This document shows, in pieces, positions 1-5,237 of a stretch of 5,237 nt of DNA. Source of the stretch: DATAYA01 sp036272815 (GTDB lineage Bacteria > Pseudomonadota > Alphaproteobacteria > Acetobacterales > Acetobacteraceae); contig DATAYA010000019.1 in the NCBI GenBank assembly GCA_036272815.1, positions 1 through 5,237 on the forward strand, written 5' to 3'. Numbering within the stretch: position 1 is the stretch's first letter; the number at the start of each line of letters is the position of its first letter. The position numbers and the translations under genes are program-made. The notes below the pieces were generated by a model. The model was not told the DNA's origin. It saw nothing but the letters and a program-made list of their open reading frames with translations, and made no database searches.

Positions 1-261
1 CCTGTCGGCTCGGTCATGCTGTCGTCCCGGTCATGGGTTTGCAACAATTCTTGCTTGGTCGGAGCCTCCAGAATAGCCGGGTGTTCGTTCCGCGATTGCT
101 GCGCTTCCGTGAAGATGTTCGTGGCCGCTTTTTTGTTGCTACACCGTGACGAACGCCTGCATATGCTGGTGTGATCGCCAAAAAAAAATGGGATCGCGGG
201 CTTTCGGCAGCAACATGAAAATCGCGCGACAATCGTGGCGTTTCCGTGCACACACGCCCGG
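1..261. other. Intergenic left edge, lower GC, no supported gene
   Basis: No open frame here has convincing coding character. GC is about 55% over the first 240 bases by hand count, clearly below the genes to the right. Visible structure: an uninterrupted run of nine A at 180-188, and a near-palindrome CC-T-GCATATGC-T-GG at 156-169 inside a wider pair of arms ACACC (141-145) and GGTGT (168-172). On the minus strand an ATG at 17-15 opens a frame reading MTEPT to the window edge; a gene reading leftward could begin there, but only five codons are visible and no clear ribosome binding site precedes it. I see no convincing sigma-70 promoter. The region may hold the 3' untranslated end of the rsmI-FUSC transcript and the upstream region of a gene outside the window. 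Confidence 0.5.
156..169. repeat. Short imperfect palindrome around GCATATGC
   Basis: The bases read CC-T-GCATATGC-T-GG, a perfect 8-base palindrome extended by two more pairs across a T-T mismatch. It lies in the lower-GC stretch between the end of the FUSC gene and the left edge. Such symmetry is compatible with a dimeric repressor operator or a small hairpin, but a site this short can arise by chance, and no known operator consensus is recognised. Confidence 0.3.
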
Positions 262-1330
262 CTATCGGCTCGTGACGGCAGCGCGGATCGGGAAGACCAG
301 CAGCGCCGCGGCCAACCCGAGCGCGCCGCCGACCAGCGTCTCCCAGGCCCGCGCGGCGAGCAGCATCGGCGCGTGCTCGCCGCTCGCCGCCAGCGTGACG
401 ATCAGCGTGAAGGCATAGGCGCCGCACGCGACGTCGTAGCGCTCCGGCAACGCCATCGCGTAGATCACCATCGCGAGTGCCGCCAAGGCCCAGATCAGCA
501 GCGGCAGTTGCGCCGCGATCGGCAGGCAGGCGAGGCCGAGCGGCACGCCGAGCACGGTGCCGAGGATGCGCCGCCGCACCCGGTCGATGGTGCCGGACGT
601 GGAGTTCGCGATCACGTACGTGCAGGCGGTGATCGCCCAGGCAGACTCTTCCAGGCCGACCGCGTCGTTCAGGGCAACGATGACCACGGCCGCGACCGCC
701 GCCTGAAGGCCCATCAGCAACTCGCGGGATCGGCCGCCGGCCGGGGCCGCTTCGACCATCGGCCCGGTCGCGGGATGCTCGGCGGGACCGCTCAGCAGGC
801 GCGGCACGATCGCCGCCAGCGCCGCGATCGAGCCGGCGACCGCGACCGTCGGCAGGTCGGCTCGCGTGAGCCCGGCACCGTAGGCGAGCAACTGCCCGAT
901 GTAGATCTGCGACCCGATCCCCGCGCCGAGCACCCCGAAACGCTTCAGATAACCCACGAGGAAGGCGCCGAGTGCCAGCGCCACTTCGGGACCGGGCCGC
1001 CCCCGGTCCCGCCAGCACGGGTGCAAGCCCGATCATCATGGCGGCGCCGAGCACCGCGGCGGCGCAAAGCAGCGCCAGGTCGCGGCTCGACTGGGTGCGC
1101 GTGCTGCGGGCTTCCGAGACGCTCGCCCACAGGGCGAAGCCTCCGGCCAGGGAACTCAGTGACGCGCCGCCGGGCAGTCCCTGCGTGATGTCCGGCAGCC
1201 GGCCCAGCATCCCCGCGATGCCGTAGGCCGTGACCAACCGAAGCCCCTTGGTGCGGCGGTGCGTGCCGGGGTCGATCCGGTCGAGCCATTCGGCCGGAGC
1301 GATCCGGATTTGGCCGAGCATCGGCGTCAC
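262..1330 (-). pseudogene. FUSC-family inner membrane protein, frameshifted
   Basis: This is a probable inner-membrane transporter-like protein of the FUSC (fusaric acid resistance/aromatic acid exporter-like) family. It starts at GTG 1330, preceded by GAGAGG at 1344-1339 with 8-base spacing. The first part (about 110 residues, 1330 to ~1001) contains typical segments such as LPDITQGLPGGASLSSLAGG and a membrane helix ending in GLAPVLAG. Homologous sequence then continues in the next frame: PEVALALGAFLVGYLKRFG, further hydrophobic helices, RVRRRILGTVLGVPLGLA, down to TAG at 264-262. Removing one base from the run of five C at 1000-1004 (G on the coding strand) joins the halves into about 355 residues, a plausible length for a single-FUSC-domain protein. 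Unshifted, the first frame runs on as arginine-rich, non-membrane sequence to a stop at 14-16. The cause is either a real disabling indel or a homopolymer sequencing error. The substrate is unknown. It overlaps rsmI by four bases and is probably cotranscribed with it. Confidence 0.85.
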
Positions 1331-2199
1331 CGCTCGCGCCTCTCACCGGCGATCGCGAGCGCCCGCGCATAAACCGCCCGCCTTGGCAGGCCGGTCGCCC
1401 CCGCGACCAGCGCCGCCGCCTCCCGCACGCTCAGAGTGGCGAGCGCGGCCCGCAGCCGGGCATCCAGCTCCGCCTCTCCCGATGGTGCCTCGGCCGGTGC
1501 CGGGCCGAGCAGCAGGGTGATTTCTCCGCGCGCCGGCTCGGCGGCGTAATGCGCGGCGAGTTCGGCGACGGTGCCCCGCCGCACCTCCTCGAACCGCTTG
1601 GTCAGCTCGCGGGCGACCGCGGCCGGGCGGTCGCCGAACGCCGCCGCGAGGTCGGCGAGCGCCTCGGCCAGCCGGTGCGGCGCCTCGTGCCAGATCAGCG
1701 TCGCGGCCAGGCCGCCGCGCTCCAGCGCCCGCAGCGCCGCATAATGCGCCCGCCGGCCCGCCTGCCGCGGCGGGGCGAAGCCCTGGAACAGGAACGGCTG
1801 CGGCGGCAGGCCGGAGAGCACCAGCGCCGCCACCGCCGCATTCGGCCCGGGCACGGCGCCGACCGGCAGCCCCGCCGCGATCGCCGCCCGGACAAGACGA
1901 AAACCCGGATCGGAGACCAGCGGCGTGCCCGCATCCGACACCAGCGCGATCCGCTTTCCATCCCGCAGCATGGCCAGCACGGCGTCGACGCGCAGCGCCT
2001 CGTTATGCTCGTGCAACGGCTGCATCCGGGCGGCGATGCCGAAGACGGCGAGCAGGCGGGCGGTGACGCGGGTGTCCTCGGCGAGCACCAGGTCGGCGGC
2101 GCGCAGCACCGCGAGGCCGCGCGGGGTCATGTCGTCGAGGTTGCCGATGGGCGTCGAAACCATCACAAGCCCATCGGGTATCGAGGTGGGACGCCGCAT
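1327..2199 (-). CDS. rsmI: 16S rRNA (cytidine(1402)-2'-O)-methyltransferase RsmI
   Basis: RsmI uses S-adenosylmethionine to methylate the 2'-OH of C1402 in the 16S rRNA decoding centre, fine-tuning initiation and fidelity; it is cytoplasmic. From the 2199 start the protein is 290 residues, close to E. coli RsmI (286). Tetrapyrrole-methylase-fold motifs are clear: TPIGNL (16-21), AEDTR (40-44), LVSDAGTP (86-93), SDPG (96-99), VPGPN (116-120), then FLFQGF, HEAPHR and ELTKRFEE, with the family's small C-terminal domain containing LSVREAAALVAGATGLPRR. Start choice: ATG 2199 lacks a good ribosome site but leaves the divergent gene free. ATG 2250 has AGGAG (2260-2256) five bases upstream but would overlap the divergent gene's start by 16 bases and add 17 residues without recognisable homology. 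A GTG at 2316 is also open. The TGA stop overlaps the FUSC GTG start (GTGA), suggesting translational coupling. Confidence 0.96.
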   Translation of the reverse strand: MRRPTSIPDGLVMVSTPIGNLDDMTPRGLAVLRAADLVLAEDTRVTARLLAVFGIAARMQPLHEHNEALRVDAVLAMLRDGKRIALVSDAGTPLVSDPGFRLVRAAIAAGLPVGAVPGPNAAVAALVLSGLPPQPFLFQGFAPPRQAGRRAHYAALRALERGGLAATLIWHEAPHRLAEALADLAAAFGDRPAAVARELTKRFEEVRRGTVAELAAHYAAEPARGEITLLLGPAPAEAPSGEAELDARLRAALATLSVREAAALVAGATGLPRRAVYARALAIAGERRER

Positions 2200-2220
2200 C
2201 GGCGAATCCGCACGGGGGAT

Positions 2221-2230
2221 GGAGGAGAGG
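2221..2230 (+). promoter_or_regulatory. Ribosome binding site of the LpoA-like lipoprotein
   Basis: GGAGGAGAGG, a strong Shine-Dalgarno match; the GGAGG core ends 9 bases before ATG 2235. It fixes the start of the lipoprotein because the encoded N-terminus is then a complete signal peptide with a lipobox. The site lies between, or inside, the alternative rsmI start regions on the opposite strand. Confidence 0.75.
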
Positions 2231-2234
2231 GCGT

Positions 2235-3536
2235 ATGCGTCGTCGGGCATTCGGGCTCCTGGCCGCTTTGGCGGCACTGGCGGGCTGCACCGCAGCACCC
2301 CCTCCGAGCGGACCACCCTACGCCGGCGCAGGGGCCGCCACCACCGAGACGGCCAAGGCGCCCGGCCCGCGCATCGCGCTGCTGCTGCCGCTGACCGGGC
2401 CGGCCCGGCGGCTCGGGCAGTCGATGCTGCGCGCGGCCGAACTGGCGGTCACGATGACCCCGGCCGGCAGCCCGTCCGGCGCCGCCGGCCAGACCGTGCG
2501 GCTTGACCCGCGCGATACCGGCGGCACGCCGGAGGGGGCGGCACTGGCGGCACGGGCGGCGCTCGACAACGGCGACGCGATGATCCTCGGGCCGCTCACC
2601 GCGGCCGAGACCGCGGCGGCGGCGCCGGCGGCGCGCAGCGCGGGCGTGCCGATGCTGGCCTTCACCAGCGACCCCGCGCAAGCGCGGCCGGGGGTCTGGA
2701 CGCTCGGGATCACGCCGGACCAGCAGGTCCGCCGGCTGGTCGCCGCCGCGACGGCGGAGAACCGCACCCGCTTCGCCGCCGTGCTCGGGCAGGAGCCGCT
2801 GGGCGATGCGCTCGGCCGCGCGCTCCAGGTGGCCACGCGCGAGGCCGGGCTGCCGGAGCCCACGATCCGCACGGTGCCGGCCGATTTCGCCGGCCTCGAC
2901 AGCGCGGTGCAGGCGATCGCCGGCTACACGCCGCCCGCGCCAGCCCCGGCGCCATCGCCCGCGCCATCACCCGCACCATCACCCGCACCGGGCGCGGCAC
3001 CGGCAGCACCGCCGCCGCTGCCGATGCCGGGCGCGGCACCGGCGGCGGCACCGCCGCCGCGGCCGCCGTTCGATGCGCTGCTGGTGGATGTGACCGGCGA
3101 GCATGCGCGGGCGCTCGGCGCCACGCTGGCGCAGGTCGGTGCCGTGCCGCCGACGGTCCGGGTGCTCGGCCCCGGCCTCTGGGCCGGTCAGGCGGCGCGG
3201 CTCGGCGCCCTCGCCGGCGCCTGGTTCGCCGCCCCGAACCCCGCCGACCGCGGCGGCTTCGCGCAGCTCTATTCCAGCCATTACGGCAGCCAGCCGCCGG
3301 CCCTCGCCGACCTCGCCTTCGACGCGGCGAGCATCGCGCGCGTGCTCGGCGGCCAGGGTCCGATCACGGCGGCGGGCCTGACCCAGTCGGAGGGTTTTGG
3401 CGGCGTCGACGGCTTCTTCGCGCTGCTGCCGGACGGGCATGTGCGCCGCGGCCTCGCGGTGTTCGAGATCACGCCCGCCGGCCGCCCGCAGCTGGTCTCG
3501 CCGGCGCCGACCAACGCGCGCGGCGCGGGCGTCTAG
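2235..3536 (+). CDS. LpoA/LppC-like penicillin-binding protein activator lipoprotein
   Basis: Predicted lipoprotein of 433 residues with a type I periplasmic-binding-protein fold, of the family annotated as penicillin-binding protein activator (LpoA, YraM, LppC). E. coli LpoA is an outer-membrane lipoprotein that stimulates PBP1A; that role in this organism is inferred. The N-terminus MRRR is followed by a hydrophobic stretch and lipobox LAGC, so C18 would be lipidated. The fold begins at about residue 46 with RIALLLPLTGPARRLGQSML, followed by AMILGPLTAAET and GVPMLAFTSD, typical of the ABC-transporter-like ligand-binding lobe. Residues 233-278 are almost entirely Pro/Ala/Gly and interrupt the fold between AIAGY and FDALLVDVTGE. 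The second lobe continues to GVDGFFALLPDGHVRRGLAVFEI near the end. Context supports the call: it is divergent to rsmI, as in E. coli yraL/yraM. Unlike the E. coli locus, no yraN-like gene follows; a histidine kinase starts 29 bases downstream. It could also be a generic Leu/Ile/Val-binding-like lipoprotein. Confidence 0.85.
   Translation: MRRRAFGLLAALAALAGCTAAPPPSGPPYAGAGAATTETAKAPGPRIALLLPLTGPARRLGQSMLRAAELAVTMTPAGSPSGAAGQTVRLDPRDTGGTPEGAALAARAALDNGDAMILGPLTAAETAAAAPAARSAGVPMLAFTSDPAQARPGVWTLGITPDQQVRRLVAAATAENRTRFAAVLGQEPLGDALGRALQVATREAGLPEPTIRTVPADFAGLDSAVQAIAGYTPPAPAPAPSPAPSPAPSPAPGAAPAAPPPLPMPGAAPAAAPPPRPPFDALLVDVTGEHARALGATLAQVGAVPPTVRVLGPGLWAGQAARLGALAGAWFAAPNPADRGGFAQLYSSHYGSQPPALADLAFDAASIARVLGGQGPITAAGLTQSEGFGGVDGFFALLPDGHVRRGLAVFEITPAGRPQLVSPAPTNARGAGV
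2932..3068 (+). repeat. Low-complexity Pro/Ala-coding repeats inside the lipoprotein gene
   Basis: Three adjacent 12-base units (2952-2963, 2964-2975, 2976-2987) encode PSPA three times; the second and third are identical and the first differs at two third-codon positions. They are followed by two related segments, each beginning GGCGCGGCACCGG (near 2991 and 3030), encoding GAAPAAPPP and GAAPAAAPPP. The tract is a multiple of three long and keeps the frame. It looks like slippage-driven expansion of a flexible linker and contains PPP motifs, which usually need elongation factor P for smooth translation. Confidence 0.8.
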
Positions 3537-3565
3537 AGGCGGGCGCCCATCCGGTCGCCGGGCCG

Positions 3566-4912
3566 GTGCTGCTGCTCCCGGCCGCAGCGTGCAGCGCCGT
3601 CCCGCTGGCTTGCCTCGCCGTGCTGGCCGCGACCGGCGCGCTGTCGCCGCTGGCGGCGGCGCTCTCGGGGATCCTGACGCTCGGCGCCGGGTTCTGGCTC
3701 GCCGCCTTCCTGCGACGCGACATCGACCGGTTGCGCGCGACGATCGGGCAGGACGGTCGGCCGCTTGCCGGGCCGCCGGTGCTGCCGGCGCTGGCCGCGG
3801 CCGCCACCGAAATCCGCCAGTTTGCCGGCGCGCTCGGCAATCGCGCGGCGCTGGTCGAGCGGCTGCGCGAGGCGGACCGTGCGATCCTGGAGCGGCTGCC
3901 CGACCCGCTGCTGCTGCTCGGCCCCGACCGCGCCGTGCGCCGCGCCAACGCCGCCGCCCGGAGCGCCTTCGGCGACGACATCCAGTCCGTGCTGCGCCAC
4001 CCGACGCTGCGCGGTGCGGTCGATCGCGCGATTGCGGGCGAGGCGCCGCAGCACGTCGACCTGACGCTGCAGGTGCCGGTGGCGCGGCAGCTCCACGCGA
4101 CGGTGTTCGTGCTCGACGCGCCGCTGCCGGACGGGGCGACCGCGATCGCGGTGCTGTCGGACCGCTCCCGCGCGCGCGCGGTCGAGCGGATGCGGGCCGA
4201 TTTCGTCGCCAACGCCAGCCACGAGCTGCGCACGCCGCTCACCAGCCTGATCGGCTTCATCGAGACGCTGCGCGGCCCCGCCGCCGACGACCGCCCGGCG
4301 CAGGTGCGCTTCCTCGGCATCATGGCCGAGCAGGCGGCGCGGATGAACCGGCTGATCGACGACCTGCTGAGCCTGTCGCGCGTCGAGCTGACCGAGCACC
4401 AGGCGCCGGCGGGTGCGGTCGATCTCGCCGCCTTGCTGCGGCGCACCGCCGCCGCCTTCGAGCCGCCGGTCGCGAGCCGGCGGATCCGATTCGAGGTGGC
4501 GATCGATCCGGCGCTGCCGCAGGTGACGGGCGATGCCGACCAGTTGGCGCAGGTGCTGCACAACCTGCTCGACAACGCGGTGAAATACGGCAGCGTGGGC
4601 GGGCGCGTGTCGCTGCAGGCCGGGCCGGCCCCGGCCGCTCCGCGGCTGCCGCCGCAGCCGGGCGTGCTGATCACCGTCGCCGATGACGGGCCGGGCATCC
4701 CGCGCCCGCACATCCCGCGCCTGACCGAGCGGTTCTACCGGGTGGACACCGCCCGCTCCCGCGCCGCCGGGGGCACCGGGCGCGGCCTCGCCCTCGTCAA
4801 GCACATCGTCAACCGCCATCGCGGGCTGCTGCTGATCGAGAGCCACGAAGGCAAGGGCGCGCGCTTCGAGGTGTGGCTTCCGGTCGGCAGGTCATCGACG
4901 GCAGGTGATTGA
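3566..4912 (+). CDS. phoR: PhoR-like sensor histidine kinase
   Basis: Sensor kinase of 448 residues, most like PhoR, the phosphate-regulon kinase that phosphorylates PhoB. Two membrane helices (about residues 2-22 and 27-49) are separated by only a few residues, so there is no periplasmic sensing domain, as is usual for PhoR. A PAS-like domain spans about 105-190 (LPDPLLLLGPDRAVRRANAAA). The HisKA box is FVANASHELRTPLTSLIGF with the phospho-acceptor H219. The ATPase domain shows N box HNLLDNAVKYG (N337), G1 DDGPGIP (373-379), LTERFYRVD, and G2 GTGRGLALVKHIVNRHRG (403-420), where R406 replaces the usual Leu. GTG 3566 is the first usable start in the frame and keeps both helices, but has no evident ribosome site, so it is uncertain; coupling to the lipoprotein gene 29 bases upstream is possible. 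No phoB, phoU or pst gene is in the window, so the PhoR assignment rests on domain architecture and signature motifs. Confidence 0.85.
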   Translation: MLLLPAAACSAVPLACLAVLAATGALSPLAAALSGILTLGAGFWLAAFLRRDIDRLRATIGQDGRPLAGPPVLPALAAAATEIRQFAGALGNRAALVERLREADRAILERLPDPLLLLGPDRAVRRANAAARSAFGDDIQSVLRHPTLRGAVDRAIAGEAPQHVDLTLQVPVARQLHATVFVLDAPLPDGATAIAVLSDRSRARAVERMRADFVANASHELRTPLTSLIGFIETLRGPAADDRPAQVRFLGIMAEQAARMNRLIDDLLSLSRVELTEHQAPAGAVDLAALLRRTAAAFEPPVASRRIRFEVAIDPALPQVTGDADQLAQVLHNLLDNAVKYGSVGGRVSLQAGPAPAAPRLPPQPGVLITVADDGPGIPRPHIPRLTERFYRVDTARSRAAGGTGRGLALVKHIVNRHRGLLLIESHEGKGARFEVWLPVGRSSTAGD

Positions 4913-4933
4913 CGGCCGCTGATTGACGGGGGA
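4892..4933 (+). repeat. Three tandem 14-base imperfect repeats at the phoR stop
   Basis: Units at 4892-4905, 4906-4919 and 4920-4933 share the pattern T-(C/G)-AT-(C/T)-GACGG followed by four variable bases. The second and third agree over their first ten bases (TGATTGACGG). The array straddles the phoR stop (TGA 4910-4912) and fills most of the 31-base gap to the convergent chemoreceptor gene. Because 14 is not a multiple of three, each unit is read in a different frame. A small slippage duplication is the simplest explanation; no hairpin followed by a T-run is seen. Confidence 0.6.
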
Positions 4934-4943
4934 TTTCTGGCGT

Positions 4944-5237
4944 TCACCCGGCCTCCCGCATCGCCGTGAGGAAGCGGTCGACCCCCTCTTTCAGCTCCCC
5001 CGATTGCGCAGCGAGCAGCCCGGCCGCCTGCAGCACCGCGCCCGATTGCGCGCGCGTGTGCTGCATCGCGTCGCTGACCGCGCCGATGTTGCCGGAAACC
5101 TCGGCGGTGCCGGCGGAGGCCTGCTGCACCGCGCGGGCGATCTCGCGCGTGGCCGCACCCTGCTCCTCCACCGCGGCGGCGATCGAGGCGGCGATCTCGT
5201 CGAGGCGCTTGATGCTGGCGCCGATCGCGTGCAGCGC
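4944..5237 (-). CDS. Methyl-accepting chemotaxis protein, C-terminal part (5' end outside window)
   Basis: The frame is open from the right edge to TGA at 4946-4944, giving the last 97 residues of a larger protein whose start lies beyond 5237. The sequence is a heptad-rich alpha-helical coiled coil: IKRLDEIAASIAAAVEEQGAATREIARAVQQ, then TAEVSGNIGAVSDAM. This is characteristic of the C-terminal returning helix of the MCP signalling domain, distal to the hairpin tip that contacts CheA and CheW. EEQGAATREIARAVQQ resembles the segment where MCP methylation-type Glu/Gln residues occur. The tail ends in DRFLTAMREAG with no NWETF-like pentapeptide for CheR/CheB tethering. Sensor domain, membrane segments and HAMP domain are not visible, so ligand and membrane location are unknown. 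It converges on phoR with a 31-base gap and no obvious intrinsic terminator between them. Confidence 0.88.
   Translation of the reverse strand, partial: ALHAIGASIKRLDEIAASIAAAVEEQGAATREIARAVQQASAGTAEVSGNIGAVSDAMQHTRAQSGAVLQAAGLLAAQSGELKEGVDRFLTAMREAG

Noticed and set aside
174..195. A9/T9 tract as an intrinsic terminator of the rsmI-FUSC transcript (minus strand)
   Set aside because: The T-run is right for a terminator, but no stable GC-rich hairpin lies immediately before it on the minus strand; only a weak bulged pairing spans the tract itself.
14..1000. Continuation of the first FUSC frame on the minus strand to a stop at 14-16
   Set aside because: After about base 1000 the translation turns arginine-rich and loses all membrane character, while the adjacent frame carries the family sequence; the openness is a high-GC artefact.
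235..1188. 317-residue open frame on the plus strand opposite the FUSC gene
   Set aside because: Rich in Arg, Gln, Asp and Gly with no recognisable domain; it is the antisense shadow of a GC-rich gene.
1549..2394. 281-residue plus-strand frame opposite rsmI
   Set aside because: Low-complexity Arg/Gln/Gly-rich composition, and it lies antisense to an unambiguous rsmI.
2952..3060. Short spaced repeats as a possible CRISPR array
   Set aside because: The units are directly adjacent 12-base codon repeats in frame within a gene, with no unique spacers.
3397..4686. 429-residue plus-strand frame overlapping the histidine kinase
   Set aside because: Mostly Arg/Ala/Gly, out of frame with clear HisKA and ATPase motifs.
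3469..4846. Long minus-strand frames (over 400 residues) opposite the histidine kinase
   Set aside because: Ser/Arg- or Gln/Arg-rich antisense translations without domains; the plus-strand frame is clearly the real gene.

Overview
The window is a GC-rich stretch of ordinary bacterial chromosome. Base composition is visibly high-GC with strong G/C at third codon positions, and the protein sequences (a PhoR-type kinase with almost no periplasmic loop, an LpoA-like lipoprotein divergent to rsmI, and a chemoreceptor tail) suggest an alphaproteobacterium. Acetobacteraceae or another Rhodospirillales-type group is my best guess. That placement is inference from sequence style, not from a search.

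Layout, left to right. Bases 1-261 hold no gene I can support. They are clearly less GC-rich (about 55% by hand count) and contain an A9 tract and a small palindrome. Bases 262-1330 (minus) encode an FUSC-family membrane protein whose reading frame is broken by one extra base in a run of five C at 1000-1004. Its GTG start overlaps the TGA stop of the next gene, rsmI (about 1327-2199, minus), in a GTGA coupling, so the two read as one operon, rsmI first. Divergent from rsmI, with 35 bp or less between the starts, is a lipoprotein of the LpoA/LppC type (2235-3536, plus) carrying a Pro/Ala-rich insertion. A PhoR-like sensor histidine kinase follows on the same strand after 29 bp (3566-4912, plus). 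A convergent gene on the minus strand (4944 to the right edge) is the C-terminal end of a methyl-accepting chemotaxis protein that continues beyond the window.

Functionally this is a mix of housekeeping and signalling: 16S rRNA methylation, a probable envelope/peptidoglycan-synthesis accessory lipoprotein, phosphate-type two-component sensing, and chemotaxis. The rsmI/lpoA divergent pairing is a conserved proteobacterial neighbourhood (E. coli yraL/yraM). I see no mobile element, CRISPR array, RNA gene or novel defence-like system. The points most worth a second look are the FUSC frameshift, the very tight divergent start region, the proline-rich insertion in the lipoprotein, a non-canonical residue in the kinase G2 box, and the 14-base tandem repeat that spans the kinase stop codon.
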